Positions 25,125-34,697 are shown, numbered from the stretch's first letter. The stretch: DNA of 64,000 nt from Streptomyces sp. TG1A-8 (GCF_030499535.1 NZ_JASTLB010000001.1:1116001-1180000), one strand, 5' to 3'. Translations and numbers: made by a program. Notes: a model not told the origin generated them from the letters alone.

Positions 25125-28100
25125 GTGGCGCGTGCGGAGGACGCCGGGCAGGAGCCGCGGACGGCAGCCGGGGCGGAGGTGTTCGCCGCCGACCGGGAGG
25201 TCGGCGGCGACCTGGCCGCGGTGGACTGGGCGCGCACGCCGCTGGGCCCACCGGAGGACTGGTCGCAGAGCCTGCGCACCTCGGTGAGCATCCTGCTGTC
25301 CTCCCGGTTCCCCATGTGGATGGCGTGGGGACCGGAGCTGACGTTCTTCTGCAACGCCGCCTACCGCCGGGACACCCTGGGCCGCAAGTACCCCTGGGCC
25401 CTGGGACGGCCGGCGCGCGAGGTGTGGTCGGAGATCTGGGCCGACATCGGCCCCCGTATCGACACCGTGCTCACCAGCGGGGAGGCGACCTGGGACGAGG
25501 CGCTGCTGCTGTTCGTCGAACGCTCCGGGTACACCGAGGAGAGCTACCACACCTTCTCCTACAGCCCGCTGCGCGACGACGACGGAACCGTGGTCGGCAT
25601 GCTGTGCGTCGTCAGCGAGGACACCGTGCGGGTCATCGGCGAGCGCCGGATGGCGACCCTGCGCGACCTGGGCTCCGACCCCAGTGTGATCCGCACCGAA
25701 CAGGAGGTGCTGGACTTCGCCGGCCGGCAGCTGGGCCGCAATCCGCAGGACCTCCCCTTCACGCTGACCTACCTCTTCCGGGACGACCGCACGGCCCGGC
25801 TCGCGGCCACCACGGGACTTCCCGACGGCCATCCGGCCGCACCGGCCACCCTCGCGACCGACGACCCGGACGCCGTCTGGCCGGTGGCGGACCTGGCCCG
25901 CGGCGACTCCGCGCTGGTCGCCCTGGAGGGTCCCGCCTTCGCCGGGCTGCCGTCCGGGGCCTGGGACCAGCCGCCGACGCACGCCCTGGCCGTGCCCCTG
26001 CTGCGGCAGGGCAGCGCCCCGTACGGCTTCCTGGTGACGGCGCTGAACCGGTACCGCGTGCTGGACGACGGCTACCGCGGTTTCGTCGAGCTGACCGCCG
26101 GACACCTCGCCTCCGGCATCGGCAGCGCCCGCAGCTACGAGAGCCAGCAGCAGCGGGCGGAGGAGCTGGCCGAACTGGACCGGGCCAAGACCACCTTCTT
26201 CTCCAACATCAGCCACGAGTTCCGCACCCCCCTGACGCTGATCGCGGGACCGGTGCAGGAACTGCGGAACCGGCTGGGCGACGACGCGCGGGCCCAGCAG
26301 GAGCTGGACGTCATCCACCGCAACGGCCTGCGCCTGGGCAAGCTGGTCAACACCCTGCTGGACTTCTCCCGCATCGAGGCGGGCCGCATGCAGGCCACCT
26401 TCGCGCCCGTGGACCTGGCCGCGGTGACCGCCGAGCTGGCCAGCGTCTTCCGCTCGGCCGTCGACAGGGCGGGCCTCGCCCTCCACGTCGACTGCCCCCC
26501 GCTCGGCCGGCCGGTCCACGTCGACCGCGACATGTGGGAGAAGGTCGTCCTCAACCTGCTCAGCAACGCGCTGAAGTTCACCTTCGACGGCTCCATCACC
26601 GTCTCCGTGCGCCAGGAGGACGACCAGGCGGTGGTGACCGTCGCCGACACCGGCATCGGCGTGCCGGCCGCGGAGATGCCCCGGCTGTTCGAACGGTTCC
26701 ACCGCATCGAGAACGCCCGCTCCCGCTCCAACGAGGGCAGCGGCATCGGACTGGCCCTGGTGCGGGAGCTCGTGGGGCTGCACCACGGCACCATCAACGC
26801 CGCCAGCACCGAGGGCGAGGGCACCCGCTTCACCGTCCGCCTGCCCTTCGGCAGCGCCCACCTGCCGGCCGGAGCGGTCGCGCCGGCGGCCGACGGCCGG
26901 GCGGTCCCCTCCTCCGCCGCCGCCCCCTACGTGCAGGAGGCCCTGCGGTGGCTGCCCCCCGACACCCCCGCCGGGGCCGGGGGACCGCCGGAACCGCAGG
27001 CGGACGCCGGCGCGCCCGGCTCCCCCCTCGGGCCCGGCTCCCCGGCACGCGTCCTCGTCGCCGACGACAACGCCGACATGCGCGAGTACCTGGCCCGCAT
27101 ACTCGCCGACGTCGGCTACCGGGTCGACGCCGTCGGCGACGGGCGGGAAGCGCTGGACGCCGTCCGCCGCAAGGCGCCCGACCTGGTGGTCAGCGACGTG
27201 ATGATGCCCCGCCTGGACGGCCTGCAGCTGGTCCGGGCGCTGCGCGCCGATCCCCGCACGGCGTCGGTCCCGGTGCTGCTGCTGTCCGCCCGTGCGGGGC
27301 AGGAGGCCTCCATCGAGGGCCTGCAGGCGGGCGCCGACGACTACCTCGTCAAACCGTTCGCCGCGGCCGAACTCCTCGCCCGCGTCCGGGCCAACGTGGA
27401 GCTGGCCCGGCTGCGCAGCCACCACGCCCGCTGGCGCACCGCCCTCGTGGACTCCCTGCAGGAGGCGTTCTTCGTCTGCGACGAGGACGGCGCCGTGGTG
27501 GAGATCAACGCCGCCTTCACCGGCATCCTCGGTTACGGCCCCGAGGACCTGCCCTACCGGCCCGTCCACCCGTGGTGGCCCGACGCCGAGACGGACCCGG
27601 ACGCCCACCGGCAGGTCGACGAGACGTTCCACCGGCTGATGCGGGACTCCCGGGGCTCCTGCACGATCCCCGTCCGGCACCGCGACGGGCACCGGTTGTG
27701 GGTCACCGCCACGTTCGCCCATGCCCAGGACCCCGACACCGGGCGCCGCGTCACCGTCGGCACCTTCCGGGACGTCACCGCCGAGCACTACGCCGTCCAG
27801 CGCGAGAGCGCGCTGGCGTCCCTGAGCACCTGCCTGTCCCGGGCCACCAGCATGCCCGAGGCGCTGTCCGGCGCGCTGCACCGGCTCAAGGACCTGTGGC
27901 GGGCGAAGTGCGTCCTGGCCGCCGTCTTCACGGGCGGTGCCGAACCGGTCCTGACCGCCACCGACGACTCCTCCTGGGGCGAGCTGCCCGCCGAGCGCCG
28001 GCAGGCGCTCACCGACCTGCGCCGGCACCCCCTGCTCACTCCGGTCCCCGACCGGACCGGCGCCGGGATCGTCATCGAGCACCCCGCCGGTCCCATGGTG

Positions 28101-29294
28101 CTGTGGATCGACCTGGGTCACCGGCGCCCGTTCTCCGAAGAGGACCAGCTGCTGCTGTCCCTGCTGGCCGGACACCTCGCCCAGGGCCTGACCCGGGCGC
28201 ACCAGATCGACGAGCAGCGGGAGACCGCGATCGCGTTGCAGCGCGCGATCCTCGGCCCCTCCAGCCTGCCGGACGGGTTCGCCGTCCGCTACGAGCCCGC
28301 CACCCAGCCCCTGGAGGTCGGCGGCGACTGGTACGACACCATCAGCCTGCCCGACGAACGGATCGGCATCGTCGTCGGCGACTGCGTGGGACGCGGTCTG
28401 GCGGCCGCCTCGGTCATGGGGCAGCTGCGCAGCGCCTGCCGCGCCCTGCTGCTGCAGGACGCCGGCCCCGCGCAGGTGCTCACGGCCCTGGACCACTTCG
28501 CCGCCACCGTTCCCGGCGCGATGTGCACCACGGTCTTCTGCGGCGTCCTGGATCCCGGCACCGGCCGTCTGACCTACTCCAGCGCCGGTCACCCGCCGGG
28601 CATCCTCGCCCACTCCGACGGGACCGTCCGCCTGCTGGAGGAGGGACGCTCCATCCCGCTCGCGGTCCGCCCCGGCCGGGAGCGCCCCGAGGCCGAGTGC
28701 GTGGTGCCCGCACGCGCCACCCTGCTGCTGTACACCGACGGCCTCGTGGAACGCCGGCGCCGCCCGTTGAGCGCGGGCATCGGCCAGGCCGGCGAAGCCG
28801 TGCAGGAGGGCCGCGGCCTGCCCGTGGACGAGCTGGCCACCGAGATCATGACCCGTCTGGCCCCCGCCGACGGTTACGACGACGACGTGGCCCTCCTGCT
28901 GTACCGCCACCCGGCGCCGCTGGAGGTGACGTTCCCCGCCGAGTCCTCCCAGCTGGCCCCGGTCCGCAAGGCGCTGCGCAGCTGGCTGGCCCAGTGCGAG
29001 GTCCCGCCCCACACCGTGCAGAACATCATGGTCGCCGCCGGGGAGGCCTGTGCCAACGCCATCGAGCACGGCCACCGCGACGCCCCCGGCGACATCGTCC
29101 GCCTGCGTGCGGAGGCCTTCGTCCACGGCCTGCGCCTCACCGTCACGGACACGGGCCGGTGGAAGACCCCCCAGCCCGAGCTCAACGCCCACCGCGGCCG
29201 CGGCATCACCCTGATGCGGTCCCTGATGCAGCAGGTCACCATCACCCCCGGCACCGCCGGCACCACCGTCGACATGCACACGAGGATCGCCTGA
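25125..29294 (+). CDS. Hybrid sensor kinase / receiver / PP2C phosphatase / anti-sigma protein
   Basis: 1389 residues, no membrane segment. In order: a PAS-like domain (about 35-160) and a GAF-like domain (to about 340); HisKA with phospho-acceptor His364 (SHEFRTPLTL); HATPase (about 460-575, N box NLLSNALKF, G box EGSGIGLALV); a receiver domain (about 642-757) with Asp691 in VVSDVMMP; PAS (about 770-885); GAF (about 890-1020); a SpoIIE/PP2C phosphatase (about 1035-1255, GGDWYDTI, GDCVGRGLAAA); and an RsbW-type HATPase (1266-1389). The GTG at 25125 follows GGAAGG by 6 bases. It joins two-component and partner-switching modules in one chain. A STAS gene overlaps its stop. Confidence 0.93.
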   Translation: MARAEDAGQEPRTAAGAEVFAADREVGGDLAAVDWARTPLGPPEDWSQSLRTSVSILLSSRFPMWMAWGPELTFFCNAAYRRDTLGRKYPWALGRPAREVWSEIWADIGPRIDTVLTSGEATWDEALLLFVERSGYTEESYHTFSYSPLRDDDGTVVGMLCVVSEDTVRVIGERRMATLRDLGSDPSVIRTEQEVLDFAGRQLGRNPQDLPFTLTYLFRDDRTARLAATTGLPDGHPAAPATLATDDPDAVWPVADLARGDSALVALEGPAFAGLPSGAWDQPPTHALAVPLLRQGSAPYGFLVTALNRYRVLDDGYRGFVELTAGHLASGIGSARSYESQQQRAEELAELDRAKTTFFSNISHEFRTPLTLIAGPVQELRNRLGDDARAQQELDVIHRNGLRLGKLVNTLLDFSRIEAGRMQATFAPVDLAAVTAELASVFRSAVDRAGLALHVDCPPLGRPVHVDRDMWEKVVLNLLSNALKFTFDGSITVSVRQEDDQAVVTVADTGIGVPAAEMPRLFERFHRIENARSRSNEGSGIGLALVRELVGLHHGTINAASTEGEGTRFTVRLPFGSAHLPAGAVAPAADGRAVPSSAAAPYVQEALRWLPPDTPAGAGGPPEPQADAGAPGSPLGPGSPARVLVADDNADMREYLARILADVGYRVDAVGDGREALDAVRRKAPDLVVSDVMMPRLDGLQLVRALRADPRTASVPVLLLSARAGQEASIEGLQAGADDYLVKPFAAAELLARVRANVELARLRSHHARWRTALVDSLQEAFFVCDEDGAVVEINAAFTGILGYGPEDLPYRPVHPWWPDAETDPDAHRQVDETFHRLMRDSRGSCTIPVRHRDGHRLWVTATFAHAQDPDTGRRVTVGTFRDVTAEHYAVQRESALASLSTCLSRATSMPEALSGALHRLKDLWRAKCVLAAVFTGGAEPVLTATDDSSWGELPAERRQALTDLRRHPLLTPVPDRTGAGIVIEHPAGPMVLWIDLGHRRPFSEEDQLLLSLLAGHLAQGLTRAHQIDEQRETAIALQRAILGPSSLPDGFAVRYEPATQPLEVGGDWYDTISLPDERIGIVVGDCVGRGLAAASVMGQLRSACRALLLQDAGPAQVLTALDHFAATVPGAMCTTVFCGVLDPGTGRLTYSSAGHPPGILAHSDGTVRLLEEGRSIPLAVRPGRERPEAECVVPARATLLLYTDGLVERRRRPLSAGIGQAGEAVQEGRGLPVDELATEIMTRLAPADGYDDDVALLLYRHPAPLEVTFPAESSQLAPVRKALRSWLAQCEVPPHTVQNIMVAAGEACANAIEHGHRDAPGDIVRLRAEAFVHGLRLTVTDTGRWKTPQPELNAHRGRGITLMRSLMQQVTITPGTAGTTVDMHTRIA

Positions 29295-29593
29295 TGGCCA
29301 CCCCGCTCACCCTCACCCCCGGCCGGAGCCCGGACGGCACCCGCCGGCTCACCGTCGTCGGCGAGATCGACATGAGCAACGTCTCCGTCCTCGCCGACGC
29401 GCTGGAGGCCACGGCCGGACCGCTCGTGGTGGACCTGACCGCCGTCGACTACCTCGACAGCGCCGGTCTGAGCGTGCTGTTCACCCACGCGGACCGGCTC
29501 CAGCTGATCGCCACCCCCCTGCTGGGTCCGGTGCTGACCGTGTCCGGGCTCGCCGACCTGGCGACGGTGCACGGCCTGGACGACGGCCTTTGA
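29294..29593 (+). CDS. STAS-domain anti-sigma factor antagonist
   Basis: A 99-residue STAS domain with LTVVGEIDMSNVSVLADALE, then VVDLTAVDYLDSAGLSVLF; the target Ser is in LDSAG. Its ATG shares bases with the stop of the hybrid protein (TGATG), so the two are coupled. It is the obvious substrate for the PP2C and RsbW-like domains encoded just upstream. Confidence 0.93.
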   Translation: MATPLTLTPGRSPDGTRRLTVVGEIDMSNVSVLADALEATAGPLVVDLTAVDYLDSAGLSVLFTHADRLQLIATPLLGPVLTVSGLADLATVHGLDDGL

Positions 29594-29654
29594 GCCCCCT
29601 CGCCCCGGGCCCGCGCGCCCCGCACGGCGCCCCCGCGGCGTCCGGCCGCCCGGG

Positions 29655-30608
29655 TCAGCCCAGGGCCAGGTGCAGGCGCACGACCAGGCCGGAGGACAGC
29701 GTGCGGATCTCCACCAGGTCGCAGAGCTGGTGCATCATCCACACGCCCCGGCCGCCGGACGCGGAGAGCGGATCGGGACGGCGACGGCCGGTCAGCGGGT
29801 CGGTCATCCGGCCGCGGTCCCGCGCCTCGGCGACGAGGGCGCCGGCGGTGCGCCACAGCCGCAGGGTGCCCCGTCCGCCGCCGTGGCGCACCGAGTTGGT
29901 GGTGGCCTCGCTGACGGCGAGCAGCCAGTCGGCGCGCCGCCGCGGTACCAGGCCCGCCGCCGCGGCCCAGTCGTCGGCGATGTCCCGGACGCGTCCGAGG
30001 TCACTCTCGCCGAAGGGGACGACGACCGGGTCCTCGGGCTCGGGCAGCGGTGTGTCGCAGTCGCGGCAGACCTCCTGCGGATCCACGTGCTCCGTGCTGG
30101 GCCGGTAGCCGCCGGGGCCGCCGACGACGGGATGCGTCCGGTGGGCCTGGGCCAGCACGTCCCCGGGCAGCGCGCTGTCGTACGGGCACAGGATGCCGGC
30201 CCGGCGGCGGGCGAAGGCGAGGTTGATCAGCGCCTCGTGGCAGGTGGCCTCCCGTGCCTCGGCGGGGGTGCGGCCCACCCAGATCGGCTCGCCCACGATG
30301 GACGGGCACCGGTCGGCGTGCCGGTCGGCGAACTCCTGGAGCATCGACAGGATCCGTCCGGGGTTGCGTCCGGCCTGGCGCATGTCGATCCACGTCACGT
30401 CCCCGTGGCCGGTGCCGAGGGCGTCGCGCAGGAGGCGCAGGCGCGGGCCGGGCACGGCGACCAGCACGGGACGGCCGCGGGCGATGCCGTCACGGACGAA
30501 CTCCCCGACGCCGCTCAGGTATTCCTCCTGCGAGGTGTAGAAGAGGGCGGGGTGGTGGAAGGCCGCGTCCCGACCGTGCTCGGACGAGGTCTGGGCGTGC
30601 ATCGTCAT
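29655..30608 (-). CDS. MEDS-domain anti-sigma regulatory kinase
   Basis: 317 residues. The N-terminal MEDS (methanogen/methylotroph DcmR sensory) domain is marked by HHPALFYTSQEEYLSGVGEF and VTWIDMRQAGRNPGRIL. A middle stretch has Cys-x2-Cys (VCRDCDTPL), and the C-terminal RsbW-type HATPase has WLLAVSEATTNSVRHGGG and GRGVWMMHQLCD. The ATG at 30608 overlaps the stop of the MEDS-STAS gene (ATGA), so sensor kinase and antagonist are made as a pair. The ligand of MEDS domains is not established. Confidence 0.9.
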   Translation of the reverse strand: MTMHAQTSSEHGRDAAFHHPALFYTSQEEYLSGVGEFVRDGIARGRPVLVAVPGPRLRLLRDALGTGHGDVTWIDMRQAGRNPGRILSMLQEFADRHADRCPSIVGEPIWVGRTPAEAREATCHEALINLAFARRRAGILCPYDSALPGDVLAQAHRTHPVVGGPGGYRPSTEHVDPQEVCRDCDTPLPEPEDPVVVPFGESDLGRVRDIADDWAAAAGLVPRRRADWLLAVSEATTNSVRHGGGRGTLRLWRTAGALVAEARDRGRMTDPLTGRRRPDPLSASGGRGVWMMHQLCDLVEIRTLSSGLVVRLHLALG

Positions 30609-31432
30609 GCCTGGTCCACCTTCAGGATGCGGCCCAGCTCGGGGAAGAGTTCCAGCATGCGCCGGGCCGTGGGAGGAGCCCCGAGGAGCCGGACGGGGAG
30701 CCCGGCCGGCCGCCGGGCCGCCGCGCGGGCCAGGCCGGCCAGTGCCGCGACGTCGATGTGGCGCAGACCCGACAGGTCCAGCGTGACGTGCTCCGCCGGG
30801 GCCGCGTCGAGGGCTGCCGCCAGGGCGGCGGTGACGTGCCGGTTCTCGTACCCCGCCGATCCCGACAGCCGGAAGCCCGGCCGGTCGGCCAGGGGGGTGA
30901 CGGACAGGCCCGGCGCGCCGCCGGCCGGACCCCGGCGCGTCGGATGGGCTCCCGCCAGTACCTCCAGGGCGTCGCCGGCCAGCAGACGCCGGTCGTAGAA
31001 GCACCACGCCGTCAGGGGCAGCCGGACGAAGACCTCGCGGTGGATGCGCAGCTCGTACTCCAGGAGGCGCTCGGCGCCGGCCAGGTCGCGACCGCCCCAG
31101 GACATCTCGCCGATCGCCCGCAGTCCCCGGTGCCCCTGCTCCGCGGCCGCCGCGACGGCCTCGTGCCACAGAGCGATCATCGCGTCCGGGTCGAACACGG
31201 CACCGGCCAGGTAGGTCTGCGCGGCGGTCGTCACCACCAGCCGGCCGCACCGAGCGGCGCGGGCGGCGTCGACGCCGTGGTCGGTGAGCGTGCGCATCAC
31301 CCGGCCGGGATCGGTGGCGTCGGCGAAGTACCGGACCTGTTCGCCCCGGTCCAGCCCGGTCCGGACGAAGGAGACGAGGCGGCCGGACCATTCGGCGTCG
31401 GTGGAGTACACCACACCGACGTGCCTGCCCAC
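30605..31432 (-). CDS. MEDS-domain STAS protein
   Basis: 275 residues: a MEDS domain (VGVVYSTDAEWSGRLVSFVR, then GEQVRYFADATDP, and MIALWHEAVAAAAEQGHRGL) joined to a C-terminal STAS domain (VTLDLSGLRHIDVAALAGLA). The usual phosphorylatable Ser is replaced by Asp in HIDVAAL, so it may mimic or escape phosphorylation. The GTG at 31432 follows AGGAG by 6 bases; a GTG at 31474 is possible. Coupled to the MEDS-HATPase gene downstream. Confidence 0.87.
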   Translation of the reverse strand: MGRHVGVVYSTDAEWSGRLVSFVRTGLDRGEQVRYFADATDPGRVMRTLTDHGVDAARAARCGRLVVTTAAQTYLAGAVFDPDAMIALWHEAVAAAAEQGHRGLRAIGEMSWGGRDLAGAERLLEYELRIHREVFVRLPLTAWCFYDRRLLAGDALEVLAGAHPTRRGPAGGAPGLSVTPLADRPGFRLSGSAGYENRHVTAALAAALDAAPAEHVTLDLSGLRHIDVAALAGLARAAARRPAGLPVRLLGAPPTARRMLELFPELGRILKVDQA

Positions 31433-31672
31433 GGCCGTCTCCTCGGCCGCGGTGGCGCACCCGCCGTCCCTCACCGGACCACCCTGCCCCTCCGGTGCGG
31501 CCCGTCCGCACACCGCTTCGAACAGCCAGCCTACCGCCGCGGCGGGATCCGGAAAGGCGGGGGACGCGGCGGCTCCGGGGCGGGCGCGGGACCCGGACGC
31601 GCGGATGAGCACGGGCGGGGGGCCGCGGACCGCGTTCCCGCCTTTTCCGGAACAGGTGCGAGGATGGCGGAC

Positions 31673-32476
31673 ATGGACGTCCTCCGCAGGAACAACGTGT
31701 CGGTCATCGGCCCCGCTGACCGTCCGGCAGTGGTGCTGGCCCATGGTTTCGGGTGCGACCAGAACATGTGGCGCCTGATCGTGCCCGCACTGGCCGAGCG
31801 GTACCGGCTGGTGCTGTTCGACTACGTCGGTTCCGGTGGTTCGGACCTGTCGGCGTGGAGCGAGGAGCGGTACTCCTCGCTGAACGGCTACGCCCAGGAC
31901 GTCACCGAGGTCTGCGAGGCGCTGGGGCTGGAGCGGGCGGTGTTCGTGGGGCACTCGGTCAGCGCCATGGTCGGTGTCCTGGCGGCGCAGGCCGCGCCGG
32001 AGCGGATCGGGGCACTGGTGATGGTGGCCCCCTCGCCCTGCTACATAGACGACGAGGGCTACCGCGGCGGTTTCACCGCGGAGGACGTCGACGAACTGCT
32101 GGCCTCCCTGGAGTCGAACTACCTGGGCTGGTCCTCCGCCATGGCCCCGGTGATCATGGGCAACCCGGACCGGCCGGAGCTGGGGCGGGAGCTGACCAAC
32201 AGCTTCTGCGCGACCGACCCCGACATCGCCCGCGTCTTCGCCCGCACCACCTTCCTGTCCGACAGCCGGGACGATCTGAAGCGTGTCGAGGCGCCCACCC
32301 TGGTGCTGGAGTGCGTCCAGGACGTCATCGCACCGCGCGAGGTCGGCGCCTACGTGCACGCCGCGATCCCGTCCTCCCGCCTGGTCACCCTCGATGCCAC
32401 GGGGCACTGCCCGCAGCTGAGCGCCCCGGAGGCCACCGCCCGTGCGATCCTGGACTTCCTGGCGAGCCTCGCATGA
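31673..32476 (+). CDS. rsbQ: RsbQ-like alpha/beta hydrolase
   Basis: 267 residues, matching RsbQ/KAI2-type hydrolases in length and motifs: VVLAHGFGCDQNMWRLIVPA, VLFDYVGSGGSDLSAW and MVAPSPCYIDDEGYRGGF. The triad is Ser95 (GHSVSAM), Asp217 (VQDVIAP) and His245 (GHCPQ). In Bacillus RsbQ is needed for RsbP phosphatase activity in energy-stress activation of SigB. Here the next gene, overlapping by 4 bases, encodes a PAS-PP2C protein, reproducing the pair. The ATG at 31673 is preferred over 31664 for SD spacing. Confidence 0.92.
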   Translation: MDVLRRNNVSVIGPADRPAVVLAHGFGCDQNMWRLIVPALAERYRLVLFDYVGSGGSDLSAWSEERYSSLNGYAQDVTEVCEALGLERAVFVGHSVSAMVGVLAAQAAPERIGALVMVAPSPCYIDDEGYRGGFTAEDVDELLASLESNYLGWSSAMAPVIMGNPDRPELGRELTNSFCATDPDIARVFARTTFLSDSRDDLKRVEAPTLVLECVQDVIAPREVGAYVHAAIPSSRLVTLDATGHCPQLSAPEATARAILDFLASLA

Positions 32477-33825
32477 TGTGCCGCTCGGGCAGTCCGCCCG
32501 AGCCGGCCGACACAGGGAACGGGGCGGGCATGGACGCAGCCTTCACCGCACTGCTGGAGGACAGTTCCGAGGAACTGTACGAGTCGGCGCCGTGCGGCTA
32601 CCTGTCCACGCTGATGGACGGCACCATCGCGAAGATCAACGGCACGCTGCTGGGCTGGCTCGGCCTGGAGCGCGGGGCCGTGGTGGGGCGCATGCGCTTC
32701 GCGGACCTGCTGACCGTCGGCGGCAAGCTGTACCACGAGACGCACTTCGCGCCGCTGCTGCGCATGCAGGGCGAGCTGCGGGGCATCGCCCTGGAGGTGA
32801 GGACCCCGGGCGGCGGCCGGCTGCCGGTGCTGGTCTCCTCCGTGGTCAAGTACGGCACCGGGTGCGAGCCGCTGCTGATACGCACCACGGTCTTCGACGC
32901 CTCCGACCGGCGGACCTACGAGGAGGAACTGCTGCGCCGCCGCCAGGAGGCCGAACGCGCCCGTACCGAGGCCGAAGGCGCCCGCGCCGAGGCGGAGCGG
33001 GCGCACGCGCAGGCGGAGGAGGCCCGTCGGCAGGCCGAGGCCGACCGGGAACGGCTGACCCACACGCTCGCCGTGTGGCAGAGGTCCCTCCTGCCCGACG
33101 TCCTGCCGGTGCTGCCGGGGCTGGAGACCGCCGTCCACTACCACACGGCCTCCCCCGACCGGCTGGGCGGCGACTTCTACGACCTGTTCCCCGTCGACGA
33201 CGACCGGTGGGCGTTCTTCCTGGGCGACGTGTGCGGCAAGGGTCCCGAGGCGGCCTCGATCACCTCGCTGACCCGCTACACGCTGCGCGCGGCGGCCCGG
33301 CACGACTCCGAGCCGGCCAACGCGCTGACCGCGCTGAACACCGTGCTGCACGAGCGGTACACCGCCGACGGCGACCCGCGGTACTGCACGTGCATCTTCG
33401 GCATCGTGGAACCCGGCGCGGACGGACGCATGGCGATCCGCCTCGCCTCCGGCGGGCACCCTCCGGCCCTCGTCCTGCGCGCGGGCGGCGACGCCGACTT
33501 CCTCCCCACGCCCGGAGGACTGCTGGTCGGCATCGTGCCCGCCGCGCCCTTCACCACCACCGAGACCGTCCTCGCCCCCGGTGACACCCTGCTGCTCTAC
33601 ACCGACGGCCTCACCGAGGCCCGCACCGGCCCCACCCGCGACAGCCTGTACGGCGAGGAGACGCTGCTCGACTTCGCCGCGGGCCGCGCGCCCGCCGCGG
33701 CCCACGAGGTGATCTCCGCGCTGAGGGGACTGCTGGAGAGCTTCGGCGACGGCCTCGACGACGACACCGCCCTGCTCGCCCTAGGCGTTCCCGCCTCCCG
33801 CCCGGCCACGGATGACCCACGATGA
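32473..33825 (+). CDS. rsbP: RsbP-like PAS-PP2C phosphatase
   Basis: 450 residues: a PAS domain (about 30-140), a coiled coil of repeated E-A-E-R-A-R units (about 155-200), and a SpoIIE-type PP2C phosphatase (about 215-445) with LGGDFYDLFPVDDDRW, FLGDVCGKGPEAA and the metal-binding end GLDDDTALLALG. This is the layout of Bacillus RsbP. The ATG at 32473 overlaps the rsbQ stop; an ATG at 32530 would remove 19 residues. It should dephosphorylate the STAS protein encoded next. Confidence 0.9.
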   Translation: MMCRSGSPPEPADTGNGAGMDAAFTALLEDSSEELYESAPCGYLSTLMDGTIAKINGTLLGWLGLERGAVVGRMRFADLLTVGGKLYHETHFAPLLRMQGELRGIALEVRTPGGGRLPVLVSSVVKYGTGCEPLLIRTTVFDASDRRTYEEELLRRRQEAERARTEAEGARAEAERAHAQAEEARRQAEADRERLTHTLAVWQRSLLPDVLPVLPGLETAVHYHTASPDRLGGDFYDLFPVDDDRWAFFLGDVCGKGPEAASITSLTRYTLRAAARHDSEPANALTALNTVLHERYTADGDPRYCTCIFGIVEPGADGRMAIRLASGGHPPALVLRAGGDADFLPTPGGLLVGIVPAAPFTTTETVLAPGDTLLLYTDGLTEARTGPTRDSLYGEETLLDFAAGRAPAAAHEVISALRGLLESFGDGLDDDTALLALGVPASRPATDDPR

Positions 33826-34157
33826 CCTCGCTGAACATCACCCACCGCGACACCGTTGCCGGTCCCGTCCTGCGCGTGACCGGCGAGCTCGACTACGACC
33901 AGGCCACCGGCCTGCGCCGACAGGTCGCGGCCCTCGCCCTGCAACCGGGCCAGTGCCTGACCCTGGACCTGTCCGGCCTGCACTACTGCGACTCCACCGG
34001 GATCACGGCCCTCCTCGCCGCCCGCCAGCACGCCCAGGCCGCGGGCGCCGACGTCGTCCTGGCCGGCGTCCCCGCCCACCTCCTGCGCATCCTCGGCATC
34101 GTCGGCCTCGACCAGGTGTTCACCGTCCTCCCCGGCGGGGAGCCGGCCGACGCCTGA
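33822..34157 (+). CDS. STAS-domain anti-sigma factor antagonist (RsbV-like)
   Basis: 111 residues, one STAS domain (VLRVTGELDYDQATGLRRQV, then LTLDLSGLHYCDSTGITALL) with the Ser in CDSTG. Its ATG overlaps the stop of the PP2C gene in an ATGA. It completes an RsbQ-RsbP-RsbV-like operon; no dedicated anti-sigma kinase or sigma gene follows, so it must act on a partner elsewhere. Confidence 0.93.
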   Translation: MTSLNITHRDTVAGPVLRVTGELDYDQATGLRRQVAALALQPGQCLTLDLSGLHYCDSTGITALLAARQHAQAAGADVVLAGVPAHLLRILGIVGLDQVFTVLPGGEPADA

Positions 34158-34568
34158 CGGCGGGGCGGAGCCCGCGCCGCCCCGTGGCGGCACGGCACGG
34201 ACCGGACCGTGCCGTTCCCCGGCAGGACGCGTCCGGTCCAATCCTCCGTGCGCCGCGGGGGCCGTCCGCCGCTTCGCCGCAACGGTGTGCACCGTGTGCC
34301 GCGGGGCGATGACGGCCGCCGGGGCGGCCCGGCCGGACGGCCGTCCCGGCGCCCCCCCCTTCCCCGGGTGCGGGCCCGGCCCGGTCCGGCGTCGGCTGGT
34401 CCGGTCCATGACCGGGGTCCTGGGCGAACCGGTCAGCCCGGCGCAACCGCCGCAGGGGGCGGTGACCAGGGCGGGACCGTGCTGATGCGGTGTCCGGGAA
34501 CAGGGCCCTCGACCAACACGCCGACGGATTCCGCGGGGACACCGGTCCCCGACCGGTCCCCGGGAAAG
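34158..34568. other. Gene-free stretch, about 410 bp
   Basis: GC-rich region between the STAS gene and the first tRNA-Pro terminator. No supported gene, RNA or repeat seen. Confidence 0.55.
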
Positions 34569-34608
34569 GGTCAGGGGCGGCCCGGATTACTCCGAACCGC
34601 CCCTGACC
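34569..34608 (-). terminator. Terminator of tRNA-Pro copy 1
   Basis: Perfect 12-bp stem (34569-34580 with 34597-34608) and a 16-base loop with inner pairing, 15 bases after the tRNA 3' end. Sequence resembles the hairpins after the other two copies. Confidence 0.8.
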
Positions 34609-34623
34609 TGCGACTCTCACGAG

Positions 34624-34697
<74 letters not shown>

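Noticed and set aside
24549..29279. 1576-codon minus-strand open frame
   Set aside because: Exact antisense of the hybrid sensor and wHTH genes, with no domain pattern; a shadow of third-position GC bias.
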